Source: Rheinheimera sp. A13L (lineage in GTDB: Bacteria > Pseudomonadota > Gammaproteobacteria > Enterobacterales > Alteromonadaceae). Taken from it: DNA of 64,000 nt. Below, in pieces: positions 43,325 to 51,741 of this stretch; the stretch's first letter is position 1; each line of letters starts with the position of its first letter. The translations under genes were made by a program, and so were the position numbers. The notes under the pieces were generated by a model, which worked only from the letters and a program-made list of their open reading frames with translations, searched no databases and was not told the DNA's origin. The DNA lies in contig NZ_AFHI01000013.1 in the NCBI RefSeq assembly GCF_000217935.1, forward strand, positions 33,496 to 97,495, in the 5' to 3' direction.

Positions 43325-44776
43325 ATGACTCTATCACACGAAGAACAGTATCAACGCAGCTGGCAGGAACGTCAGGAATACGCTGAGAACATGCAACCTA
43401 TTATAGGTCGTTTGTACCGTAATAAAGGCATTGAAGTTGTGGTTTACGGCCGTCCTCTGGTCAATGCAACGACCATTGATATCATCAAGGCTCATAAAAC
43501 AGTAGAACGCTTTGAACATCAGAAGCTACGTTTAAGAGAAAGTTTTCCGCTTTTAGAAGCTATTTCCAATATGGAACTGGCTCCAGGCCGCGTCGATATT
43601 GGTAAGCTGGCCTTTGCTTATTTATACAAAAATGCCGGTGAAGGTCAGACTTTACAGCAGTATTTAGATAGTCAGCTGTCTGAAATATTACACCGTGGCG
43701 ATCAAATCAAGCCTGTAGACGTTGTATTGTACGGTTTTGGCCGTATTGGTCGTTTATTAGCCCGCCTGATGCTGGAACGTTCAGGTCCAAGCAGCAAGTT
43801 ACGTTTACGTGCCATTGTTGTGCGTGGCGGCCGTAAAGGTGATTTAGAAAAACGCGCCAGCCTGCTGCGTCGTGATTCTATCCATGGCCCATTTAACGGC
43901 AGCATTACGGTGGATGAAGAAAACGTCGGCATTAAAGCCAACGGTACTTTTATTAAAGTAATTTATGCCGATTCTCCTGAACTGGTCGATTACACCCAGT
44001 ACGGTATTCATGACGCTTTAGTTGTGGACAACACCGGCATTTGGAAAGACGATAAAGAATTATCTATTCACTTTAAATCCAAAGGTGCAGCTAAAGTCCT
44101 GTTAACCGCGCCTGCAAAAGGCGATGTTCACAACGTGGTCTATGGCGTGAACCACAACATGATCCAGCCTGAAGACCTTATCGTGTCTGCGGCAAGCTGT
44201 ACGACCAATGCTATTACGCCTGTATTAAAAGCCTTAAACGATGAGTTTGGCATCAAAAATGGTCATGTTGAAACAGTGCATTCGTACACCAACGATCAGA
44301 ACTTAATAGACAACTATCACAAAGCTGAACGTCGTGGTCGTGCTGCACCACTGAATATGGTGATTACGTCTACAGGCGCTGCCAGCGCCGTGGCCAAAGC
44401 TCTGCCTGAACTTAAAGGTAAGCTGACAGGAAATGCGATTCGGGTGCCTACACCTAATGTGTCTATGGCTATTTTGTCATTAAACCTGAACAAAGAAACT
44501 AACCGCGACGAGCTGAACAACTACCTGCAAAAAATAGCCTTGTTCTCAGAATTGCAGGACCAGATCGATTTCACCAGTTCGACTGAAATTGTTTCCAGTG
44601 ATTTGGTGGGTTCACGTTACGCTGGTGTGGTCGATTCACAAGCCACTATAGTGCAGGATGATCGCTGTGTACTTTACGTATGGTATGACAATGAGTTTGG
44701 CTACAGCACTCAGGTGATTCGTGTTATGAACGAAATGGCCGGAATAAAATACCCAACCTTGCCTGTCAACAAGTAG
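43325..44776 (+). CDS. Second glyceraldehyde-3-phosphate dehydrogenase, N-terminally extended
   Basis: 483 residues from ATG 43325, where AAAAGG (43312-43317) precedes it; an in-frame start at 43271 would add 18 unlike residues. The first ~125 residues are a helical extension absent from GapA (SWQERQEYAENMQPIIGRLYRNKGIE begins it). The NAD fold then starts (VVLYGFGRIGRL), with catalytic Cys in SAASCTTNAITP, HSYTNDQN and WYDNEFGYS. This is the long GAPDH of Shewanella-type bacteria, thought to serve gluconeogenesis. A terminator follows at 44794. Confidence 0.9.
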   Translation: MTLSHEEQYQRSWQERQEYAENMQPIIGRLYRNKGIEVVVYGRPLVNATTIDIIKAHKTVERFEHQKLRLRESFPLLEAISNMELAPGRVDIGKLAFAYLYKNAGEGQTLQQYLDSQLSEILHRGDQIKPVDVVLYGFGRIGRLLARLMLERSGPSSKLRLRAIVVRGGRKGDLEKRASLLRRDSIHGPFNGSITVDEENVGIKANGTFIKVIYADSPELVDYTQYGIHDALVVDNTGIWKDDKELSIHFKSKGAAKVLLTAPAKGDVHNVVYGVNHNMIQPEDLIVSAASCTTNAITPVLKALNDEFGIKNGHVETVHSYTNDQNLIDNYHKAERRGRAAPLNMVITSTGAASAVAKALPELKGKLTGNAIRVPTPNVSMAILSLNLNKETNRDELNNYLQKIALFSELQDQIDFTSSTEIVSSDLVGSRYAGVVDSQATIVQDDRCVLYVWYDNEFGYSTQVIRVMNEMAGIKYPTLPVNK

Positions 44777-44793
44777 AAGTTGATCTTAAAACC

Positions 44794-44817
44794 GGCCGCC
44801 TCAGTGCGGCCTTTTTT
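44794..44817 (+). terminator. Intrinsic terminator after the second GAPDH
   Basis: GGCCGC (44794-44799) pairs with GCGGCC (44806-44811), followed by six Ts. Confidence 0.88.
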
Positions 44818-44936
44818 GTTATTTAAGGCTGCCAAATCTTTAGCTTCGGCTGAACAGGCAGAAATTTAATGCTATGATGCCGGTCCGTTAAGACTGCCTT
44901 GAGGCAGCATCTGTCACCCAACCAAGTGGATATTTT

Positions 44937-46064
44937 ATGAAAATTACCTGTAATTTTGACAGCGGTAATATTGACGTGATCAAAGCCGAACATCCTGCCG
45001 ATATTCAGCTTGCGATCCGCAAAGACCACAACTCAGACTTCTACCAATGGTTCCATTTTCGTTTACATTCTCAAAGCACTGAACCCCACACTATTCGCAT
45101 CGTTAATGTCAAAGACTCTGCCTATCCGGATGGCTGGAAAGGTTATCAGGCTGTGGCATCTTACGATAGAGAAAACTGGTTCAGAGTGGAAACCCAACTG
45201 GTTAATGAACAACTGGTGATCACTCATTATCCTGAAGCTGAATCCGTGTACTTTGCTTATTTTGCGCCTTACAGCTACGAACGTCATATGGACTTACTGC
45301 ATCAGGCTCAAAGCTCTGGTATGGCCCAAATTGTAGAACTGGGTGAAACCTTAGATGGCCGTGATATGAGTATGCTGGTGGTGGGCGAACCTGCGGATGG
45401 CAAGAAAAAAATATGGATCATAGCCCGCCAGCATCCGGGCGAGTCGATGGCCGAATGGTTTGTTGAAGGTTTATTAGACAGACTGCTGGATGAAGATGAC
45501 GGCGTTGCCCGCACTTTGCTTGAAAAAGCTGTGTTTTACATAGTGCCAAATATGAACCCGGATGGCAGCGTTCGTGGTCATTTGCGTACCAACGCCGCTG
45601 GTGTGAACTTAAACCGTGAATGGCAAACACCAAGCATGGAAAAAAGCCCGGAAGTCTATTTAGTGCGAAAGCAAATGCTGGAGACTGGTGTGGATATGCT
45701 GCTGGATGTGCATGGTGATGAAAACCTGCCGTATAACTTTGTTGCAGGCTCTGAAGGTGTGCCTTCGTACAATGCCAAAATGCAGCAGTTAGAGACCAGC
45801 TTTAAAGATGCACTGTTGTTAGTCACTCCAGAGTTTCAGACTGAATTTGGTTATGAGCTGGATGCACCGGGTCAGGCTAATTTAACCATAGCCTCCACCT
45901 GGGTGGCAGAGCAGTTTAAGTGCTTGTCTTACACCCTTGAAATGCCATTTAAGGACAATGCTAATTTGCCAGATCTGGCTTATGGCTGGTCTGATGTGCG
46001 TTCAATGAAACTGGGGCAGGATAGCCTGGTGGCTATACGAGCTGTGGTTGACCAACTGCGGTAA
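44937..46064 (+). CDS. M14-family zinc carboxypeptidase (cytosolic-carboxypeptidase-like)
   Basis: 375 residues. An N-terminal beta domain (~1-125, DFYQWFHFR and SYERHMDLL) precedes the M14 catalytic domain. The zinc ligands and catalytic residues are visible in ARQHPGESMAEW (His, Glu), DVHGDE (His) and TLEMPF (Glu), with NPDGSVRGHLRTNAAGVNLNREW between. This is the M14D subfamily known for deglutamylation of proteins in eukaryotes; the bacterial substrate is unknown. No signal peptide, so cytosolic. Free-standing gene. Confidence 0.92.
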   Translation: MKITCNFDSGNIDVIKAEHPADIQLAIRKDHNSDFYQWFHFRLHSQSTEPHTIRIVNVKDSAYPDGWKGYQAVASYDRENWFRVETQLVNEQLVITHYPEAESVYFAYFAPYSYERHMDLLHQAQSSGMAQIVELGETLDGRDMSMLVVGEPADGKKKIWIIARQHPGESMAEWFVEGLLDRLLDEDDGVARTLLEKAVFYIVPNMNPDGSVRGHLRTNAAGVNLNREWQTPSMEKSPEVYLVRKQMLETGVDMLLDVHGDENLPYNFVAGSEGVPSYNAKMQQLETSFKDALLLVTPEFQTEFGYELDAPGQANLTIASTWVAEQFKCLSYTLEMPFKDNANLPDLAYGWSDVRSMKLGQDSLVAIRAVVDQLR

Positions 46065-46106
46065 ACTAACCCTGTCTATTGAAGATGCAGGTCAGCCTAA
46101 GCTGGC

Positions 46107-46134
46107 TTGCAAACTTGTTCTTTTGCTTTATAGT
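46107..46134 (+). promoter_or_regulatory. Sigma-70 promoter of the zinc-ribbon/yeaC/DUF349 unit
   Basis: TTGCAA (46107-46112), 16-base spacer, TATAGT (46129-46134), then ~22 bases to the first ATG at 46162. Confidence 0.6.
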
Positions 46135-46161
46135 GCGCCATAACTTTCAGAGGGTTTTACT

Positions 46162-46488
46162 ATGGCAATTATTTCCTGCCCACGTTGTGGTAAAAAGATT
46201 TCGGATAAAAGTCAGACCTGCCAGCATTGTCAGTTGGATTTAAGCGGTATGACTGCGGAAAGAAAACATCACTTGGCCATTGAAGCACAGGATAAAAAAG
46301 TTCAGAGTGCACTCAATCAGTCGATGCTGGCTTTGATCCTGTTTTTAGCTGGTTTCTGTTTTCTGTATTTTTGGGCTTTAGAGCCGGATGGTTATGAAAC
46401 CATGGTGTCCCAAGGCATGATTGCTGGCGGTTTTCTTTGGTATATTTACGCCAGAGCCCGCCTGATTTATCTGAAGCGAAAAAAGTAA
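46162..46488 (+). CDS. Zinc-ribbon membrane protein
   Basis: 108 residues. Residues 1-28 form a zinc ribbon with CPRCG and CQHC pairs (C6/C9 and C20/C23). After a short charged linker come two membrane segments (~54-72 and ~85-100). The zinc end would face the cytosol. Function unknown. It is followed by yeaC after one base, then DUF349, so probably co-transcribed. Confidence 0.75.
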   Translation: MAIISCPRCGKKISDKSQTCQHCQLDLSGMTAERKHHLAIEAQDKKVQSALNQSMLALILFLAGFCFLYFWALEPDGYETMVSQGMIAGGFLWYIYARARLIYLKRKK

Positions 46489-46489
46489 T

Positions 46490-46771
46490 ATGGATTTCAA
46501 AGCTCTTGTGCTGGCGATGTCGCCTGATACCTATCAATCCTTGTTAGACACAGTAGCCACGGGCCGTTGGGCCGATGGTGTGGCTCTTTCCGATATGCAA
46601 AAAGAGCATACTCAGCAACTGGTGATGGCCTATCAGGCCTATGTACTCAAATCCACTGAGCCTTATACCATAGGGGCAGATGGTCAGATGGTGGTTAAAT
46701 CCAAAGCTGAAATGAAAAAACAATTCCCTCAGGACTCTTCGATAGCAAGGTTTGCGCATGATGATCTTTAA
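46490..46771 (+). CDS. yeaC: YeaC-type DUF1315 protein
   Basis: 93 residues that match E. coli YeaC throughout: MSPDTYQSLLDTVATGRWADGVALS (first part), QKEHTQQLVMAYQAY, and a GADGQMVVKSKAEMK segment. Small cytosolic protein of unknown function. In E. coli it neighbours msrB and gapA; here those genes are 4 to 13 kb away, so the neighbourhood is rearranged but kept. It overlaps the DUF349 gene by 14 bases. Confidence 0.88.
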   Translation: MDFKALVLAMSPDTYQSLLDTVATGRWADGVALSDMQKEHTQQLVMAYQAYVLKSTEPYTIGADGQMVVKSKAEMKKQFPQDSSIARFAHDDL

Positions 46772-49454
46772 ACGTTGGTTTGCACCTAAATGGCAACACA
46801 AAGACGCTGCAGTGCGGCAACAAGCGATTGCCGGCTTAAATGTGGACGCTCAAAACAAAGAAATTTTGCACGAGCTGGCTTTTAATGATGGCCATGAAGC
46901 TGTGCGCCGTGCAGCTTTGGAAAAACTCAACGAGTTTTCCTTATGGTGGCAAGCCAGTAAGCAGGATAATGCTGAACGTTTAAAGCAGTATGCTGAAAGT
47001 CAGCTGGTTCAAATGGTGTTGGACAATCGCATCTCTGCGCCATTAAAACGTCAGTTTATTGAAGAATGTCACAGAAGCAGCATTTTAGAAAAATTAGCTC
47101 TGACAGAAGTCGATGCTGATATTCGTTTTTCGCTGCTGATGCGGTTGAAAAAAACCGAACTGGTGTTAACCAACTTGCAGCAAGACTTGTTAAATCTGGA
47201 GCAAAAGCGTCAGCTATTGGCCTTGATCACCGATCAAAAGCAACTGGAAAAGCTCAGTAAACAATTGGCTGAGCCCTTGGCCAGTGAATTAAAACTGCAA
47301 CTGCAAGAGCTACAGCAAGCCAAAGACAAACCGGTTCAGGTGCGTAAAGTGATCAACCTGCTGCTGGCAAAATTAAATGCTGTGCGCGAACGTGGTGATT
47401 TAACCCAGATGCAGCAAAAATGGCAGCAATACCAACAGGAATGGGACTCTGCTCAGTCTGATCTTGCCTTGTTGGATGAAGCGGCTGAACTGACGCAAAA
47501 ATTTAATAAAATAAAATCACTCACTGAAGCTGCCTGGGCACCTTTGCTGAAAGAGCAGCAACAGCAGCTGGCTCAACAACAAAAACTGGCGGCCTTAAAA
47601 CAGCAGCAGCAACAGCTTGAAACACAACTGCAAGCCTTGCAACAAGAGTTAGCACAACTGATGTCAGAAGGCCGCCTGGATGAAACCGATCCTTTAGCTG
47701 CAAAGGCGACAAGCTTGTTACAGCAAGTCTCACAAAGCGATTTGGCCACTACAGTAAAAACCAGTTTGCAAAAAGCCATTAGGGCTTTTGAACGCCAGTT
47801 GCAACAACTACCGGCTCAGGCTGAACAGCTGTTTAAACTCACTCGTCTGTTAGCAGATTGGTCTTCAGCAGCACTTCCAACAGATGCGACCCAGTTTCAG
47901 CAAACCGAAGCTAAATATCAGCAATGGCAGCAGGAATGGAATAAAGGTCGTAAGACCTTAGGTGCTATGTTGCCTGACAGCCTGGCGGAAGCGCAACAAC
48001 AACTGAACGCACAGTGGCAGGACCTGATGACAGGCTTTGCCGGTCAGGCAGATAAAAATCTGAAATCTGTCCGTTCCAAACTTGCTGAGTTCCGTCGTTT
48101 ATATGAAGCAGGGCGTTACAAAGTATTGTTTGGATTGTTTAAAGGCATTCAGCAAAGTTTCGCTGAATTAACACCAGCTCAGCAGCAACAACTGGCTAAA
48201 GATTACCAGGCCGCAGAGCAACAACTCCAACAACTCAATGAATTACAAAACTATATAGCCACGCCTCGCAAACAAGAGCTGGTCGCACAAATGCAGGCTT
48301 TGGCTGAAGCCACCGATGTTGAAGCACCACAAAGAGCAGAGCAGGTAAAGTTAGCCCGTGCCACCTGGCAGACTTTAGGCCGTGCTGATGAAGCAGTAGA
48401 GCAGGAGCTGAATCAGGCCTTTAACCTGGCCTGTGAGCAGGCTTTTGCGCCATGCCGGGATTATTTCGCCGCACAGGATGAGCAACGTAAACAAAATGCT
48501 GTGATTAAACAGCAGATTCTGGCCGATTTAACCGCCTTGTTGGATCAACCTCTGGATAAAGGCTTTGACAGTCAGCTGACTGCATTGCAAAAAAGCTGGC
48601 GTGAAAGTGGCCCAACAGAATCTGCACTTTACAAAGAATTGGCTGCTCAGTTTAAGACGCTGGTGGATCAGCTCAAGGCCAGGGTTCGTGGCCTACATGA
48701 ACAAAACCTTGCGGAAAAACAACAGTTGGTTGAAAAAGCGCAGCAGTTGCTGACATTATCAGTGGATGAAGCGGTAGCAGGGGCCAAAAAGTTACAACAA
48801 GACTGGAAACAGATTGGTTTTGCCGGCAAAACGGACCAGCAGTTGTGGTCACAATTCCGGCTGATTTGCGACCAGATTTTTGCCAATAAAACTGCGGCGA
48901 AACTGCAGCAAGATCAGCAATGGTCAGAGCAGCAACAACAGACCGAAGCCCAATTCACTGAAGTAGCACAACAAGCTGCACAGGCAAGCACAGCAGCAGA
49001 ACTGCATGCCGCTCAAGGCGCGTTGAAAGCTTTGGATCTGCCGGCTAAATCAGCTTTGTTGCAGCAAAAACAGCAGTTATTAACAGAGCTGCAGCACAAA
49101 CTGGAAACATTAGAGCAATCCGCTTTTAATGCCAGTTACCAGCAGTTGTTTGATGCTTTGGCTCAGTCTGATGTCACGGTTGAATCTATACCAGCGCGTT
49201 TTCGTGAAGATTTCGCTAAAGGTAATGAATCCCAACTGACTCGTGCTCAACTGACGACCGCGATAGAACTTATCAGTGGCAAAGACTGTGTCGCTGCTGA
49301 TAAAGCCCAGGTGCAGTTGCAGTTATTATCAGACAAACACAATTCGGGTCATAGTCTGACAGTGGATGCCTTATTAAAACGCTGGTTAAGTTTTGGTGCA
49401 GTCAAAAAAGAAGAGCAGGGCTTAGTTGAACGTTTGCGAGTGGTGTTCGCATAA
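46758..49454 (+). CDS. Large DUF349 coiled-coil protein
   Basis: 898 residues from ATG 46758 (an ATG three bases on is equivalent), with AGCAAGG upstream. The protein is very rich in Gln, Leu and Ala and almost wholly predicted coiled-coil. Repeated W-centred helices (WQQYQQEWDS, WQQEWNKG, WRESGPTE, WKQIGFAGKTDQQLW) are the DUF349 repeats, at least four or five. A short N-terminal part resembles HEAT repeats (DAAVRQQAIAGLN, HEAVRRAALEKL). No signal peptide. A cytosolic structural or ribosome-related role is unknown. Confidence 0.88.
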   Translation: MMIFKRWFAPKWQHKDAAVRQQAIAGLNVDAQNKEILHELAFNDGHEAVRRAALEKLNEFSLWWQASKQDNAERLKQYAESQLVQMVLDNRISAPLKRQFIEECHRSSILEKLALTEVDADIRFSLLMRLKKTELVLTNLQQDLLNLEQKRQLLALITDQKQLEKLSKQLAEPLASELKLQLQELQQAKDKPVQVRKVINLLLAKLNAVRERGDLTQMQQKWQQYQQEWDSAQSDLALLDEAAELTQKFNKIKSLTEAAWAPLLKEQQQQLAQQQKLAALKQQQQQLETQLQALQQELAQLMSEGRLDETDPLAAKATSLLQQVSQSDLATTVKTSLQKAIRAFERQLQQLPAQAEQLFKLTRLLADWSSAALPTDATQFQQTEAKYQQWQQEWNKGRKTLGAMLPDSLAEAQQQLNAQWQDLMTGFAGQADKNLKSVRSKLAEFRRLYEAGRYKVLFGLFKGIQQSFAELTPAQQQQLAKDYQAAEQQLQQLNELQNYIATPRKQELVAQMQALAEATDVEAPQRAEQVKLARATWQTLGRADEAVEQELNQAFNLACEQAFAPCRDYFAAQDEQRKQNAVIKQQILADLTALLDQPLDKGFDSQLTALQKSWRESGPTESALYKELAAQFKTLVDQLKARVRGLHEQNLAEKQQLVEKAQQLLTLSVDEAVAGAKKLQQDWKQIGFAGKTDQQLWSQFRLICDQIFANKTAAKLQQDQQWSEQQQQTEAQFTEVAQQAAQASTAAELHAAQGALKALDLPAKSALLQQKQQLLTELQHKLETLEQSAFNASYQQLFDALAQSDVTVESIPARFREDFAKGNESQLTRAQLTTAIELISGKDCVAADKAQVQLQLLSDKHNSGHSLTVDALLKRWLSFGAVKKEEQGLVERLRVVFA

Positions 49455-49485
49455 CTCTTGTTTAACTTAACAAAAATTCAGATGA

Positions 49486-49513
49486 AAAAAAGCCAGCGCA
49501 AGCTGGCTTTTTT
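49486..49513. terminator. Bidirectional terminator between DUF349 gene and ansA
   Basis: A perfect 12-base stem (AAAAAAGCCAGC against GCTGGCTTTTTT, loop GCAA at 49498-49501) works in both directions. Confidence 0.92.
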
Positions 49514-49535
49514 GTCTTTGTGAAAAGACGGGTCT

Positions 49536-50549
49536 TTAAAGTGTTAACTCACCACGCAAACTTTGTTGCATAAATAGCCGCACTTGTTCAGTGCTTAAAG
49601 GCTGGCTGAGTAAATAATGCAGTTTGGTTAAGGTGGCTTCCAGTGTCATATCGTAACCACTGATCACACCACACTCTCGCAGAGCGTTGCCTGTGGCATA
49701 ACCGCCCATATTCACTTTGCCTTTAAAACACTGAGTACAGTTGACAATAATGGTGCCGCGTTTTGAGGCTTCTGTTAAGGCGTCCAGCAATTCTGGTTGT
49801 TGTGGAGCATTGCCAACACCATAAGATTTGATGATCAAGGCTTTGATAGGCGCCGCAGCCATATTTCTGATCACATCCGCACTGATGCCCGGATACAAAG
49901 TCACGACGCTGATCGGCTGAGGGGTAATTTGCGCAATCTTTAACGCTTTAGTCACAGCAGTAGATGCCAGATGACCAGCCACTAAATTGATATGAATACC
50001 AGCTTCAATCAGCGGTGAAAAGTTCGGAGATGCAAAGGCATCAAAACCATCTGCATCAGCCTTTGTGGCTCTGTTGCCACGAAAGAGTTTATTGTTAAAA
50101 AACAGCGCAACTTCGGCTATAGGGTAATAAGCCGCCAGATAGAGCGCATTCAATAAATTCACCTGACCGTCAGAGCGCAATTGTGCCAGAGGAATTTGCG
50201 AGCCTGTGACTATGACGGGCTTGGCCAAATCTTCCAGCATAAAAGACAAAGCTGAGGCGGTGTAGGCCATAGTATCAGTGCCATGCAACACCACAAAACC
50301 ATCGTAGTCGGCATAATGGCTTTGAATATCAGTGGCAATTTCCAGCCAATGTGCTGGTGTCATATCGGAAGAGTCAATCACCGGATGGTATTCGTGGATA
50401 TCAAATTCCGGCATTTCTGAACGGTAAAATTCCGGCATACTTTTCACCGTATCGGATAAAAAGCCGGGCACAGGCACAAAACCATTGCTGGATTGCTGCA
50501 TACCTATAGTACCGCCTGTGTAGGCGACATAAATTCGTTTTTTATTCAT
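49536..50549 (-). CDS. ansA: Type I L-asparaginase
   Basis: 337 residues from the ATG at 50549 (MNKKRIYVAYTGGTIG); upstream codons look non-coding. Catalytic Thr in YTGGTIGM near residue 12 and the second Thr in VLHGTDTMAYTA (with Asp) mark the family. Lack of signal peptide and length fit cytosolic AnsA. It hydrolyses asparagine to aspartate and ammonia. It faces the DUF349 gene and shares its terminator. Confidence 0.95.
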   Translation of the reverse strand: MNKKRIYVAYTGGTIGMQQSSNGFVPVPGFLSDTVKSMPEFYRSEMPEFDIHEYHPVIDSSDMTPAHWLEIATDIQSHYADYDGFVVLHGTDTMAYTASALSFMLEDLAKPVIVTGSQIPLAQLRSDGQVNLLNALYLAAYYPIAEVALFFNNKLFRGNRATKADADGFDAFASPNFSPLIEAGIHINLVAGHLASTAVTKALKIAQITPQPISVVTLYPGISADVIRNMAAAPIKALIIKSYGVGNAPQQPELLDALTEASKRGTIIVNCTQCFKGKVNMGGYATGNALRECGVISGYDMTLEATLTKLHYLLSQPLSTEQVRLFMQQSLRGELTL

Positions 50550-50741
50550 GACAGAGAAGGTCCTGATCTGTTGTGTTGCTATTGTAATCAACAGCGGCAG
50601 GGCTGTCAGGTTTTGTTCGGTTTAATCTGTATCTGCGCAGTTATTTCGCTTTGAATACCGCTGAAAGGTGAAGAAAATTGTGAAAAATTGACCACTTTGC
50701 ACAAATGCTGAGCAAACGGATTAAAAGCGATAGAAAAGCAC

Positions 50742-50770
50742 TTTACAAAAAAAGGCGAGCCCCCTAATAT
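50742..50770 (+). promoter_or_regulatory. Sigma-70 promoter of tRNA-Ser
   Basis: TTTACA (50742-50747), 17-base spacer, TAATAT (50765-50770) and a GC-rich start region, typical of stringently controlled tRNA promoters. The tRNA begins 12 bases later. Confidence 0.75.
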
Positions 50771-50782
50771 GACGTCCAACGC

Positions 50783-50873
50783 GGAGGGGTGGCAGAGCGG
50801 TTTAATGCACCGGTCTTGAAAACCGGCGAAGGTTAATAGCCTTCCGAGAGTTCGAATCTCTCCCCCTCCGCCA
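50783..50873 (+). tRNA. tRNA-Ser(UGA)
   Basis: Class II tRNA with 7-base acceptor stem GGAGGGG/CCCCTCC, long variable arm, anticodon loop CTTGAAA with TGA at 50817-50819, T-arm GTTCGAATC, discriminator G and encoded CCA (50871-50873). Confidence 0.97.
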
Positions 50874-50875
50874 TT

Positions 50876-50900
50876 AAAACCACCATCAAGGTGGTTTTTT
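50876..50900 (+). terminator. Terminator after tRNA-Ser
   Basis: AAAACCACC (50876-50884) pairs with GGTGGTTTT (50890-50898), loop ATCAA, with further Ts. Confidence 0.85.
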
Positions 50901-51078
50901 TATGTCTGCAATTTTCCTATCTTATTGGTTTGTATGTTTTTTCTGTATTATCCCCAATAAATTTGTGTTACTTGTCGCATTCGCTAATGAAGTGCTTGAG
51001 CTTTATCCTGTCTCTGCTTTATGCTCGGACATAATCCAGCTAGACTGGAATAGTTAACCTGGTCGCGGAGATATCAAA

Positions 51079-51723
51079 TTGATTAATGTGTTATTAGTGG
51101 ATGATCACGAGCTGGTTCGGACCGGCATCAGTCGTATACTAATGGACGAACGTGGCATTAAGGTCATAGGTGAAGCTATTTCCGGTGAAGCTGCAATCCA
51201 ATTTTGTCGTCATCAGGAACCAGATGTGGTGCTGATGGACATGAATATGCCTGGTATGGGCGGCATGACTGCGACTAAACGTATTTTGCATTATTGTCCC
51301 GAAATCAAAATTCTGGCTTTATCTGTCTCCTGCGAAGAGCCGGTTCCAACCAAAGTGATGCAATTAGGCGCTTCAGGTTTTATCTCTAAAAATGCCGCCC
51401 CCTCTGAAATGGTCAGTGCTATTCGTAAAGTACATGCAGGGGAGCGTTATATCTCAGGTGAGGTGGCACAAAAAATGGCGATGAGCCGGGTCACCAGCAG
51501 CAATCAAAATCCGTTTGAAGAGTTATCGGACCGTGAAATGCAAATTATGCTGATGATCACCCGTGGTCAGAAGGTCAACGATATCGCTGAACAATTAAAT
51601 GTCAGCGCCAAAACCGTCAATTCCTACCGTTACCGTATGTTTGAAAAACTGGATATCAGTGGAGATGTGGAGTTGACGCATTTAGCATTACGCCATGGCA
51701 TGATTGACATTGCAAAGTTGTAA
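51079..51723 (+). CDS. uvrY: Response regulator UvrY/GacA (UUG start)
   Basis: 214 residues from TTG 51079, with GGAG at 51067-51070 upstream. E. coli uvrY also starts with UUG. Receiver domain with acidic pocket DDHE (8-11) and phosphorylation site Asp 54, then a LuxR-type helix-turn-helix (ELSDREMQIMLMI..VSAKTVNSYRYRMF). Partner of BarA; it normally activates CsrB-type small RNAs. uvrC follows. A weak sigma-70-like promoter TTGAGC-N17-TTATGC lies at 50996-51024. Confidence 0.95.
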   Translation: MINVLLVDDHELVRTGISRILMDERGIKVIGEAISGEAAIQFCRHQEPDVVLMDMNMPGMGGMTATKRILHYCPEIKILALSVSCEEPVPTKVMQLGASGFISKNAAPSEMVSAIRKVHAGERYISGEVAQKMAMSRVTSSNQNPFEELSDREMQIMLMITRGQKVNDIAEQLNVSAKTVNSYRYRMFEKLDISGDVELTHLALRHGMIDIAKL

Positions 51724-51741
51724 CTCTTTTCCTTATGTTTG

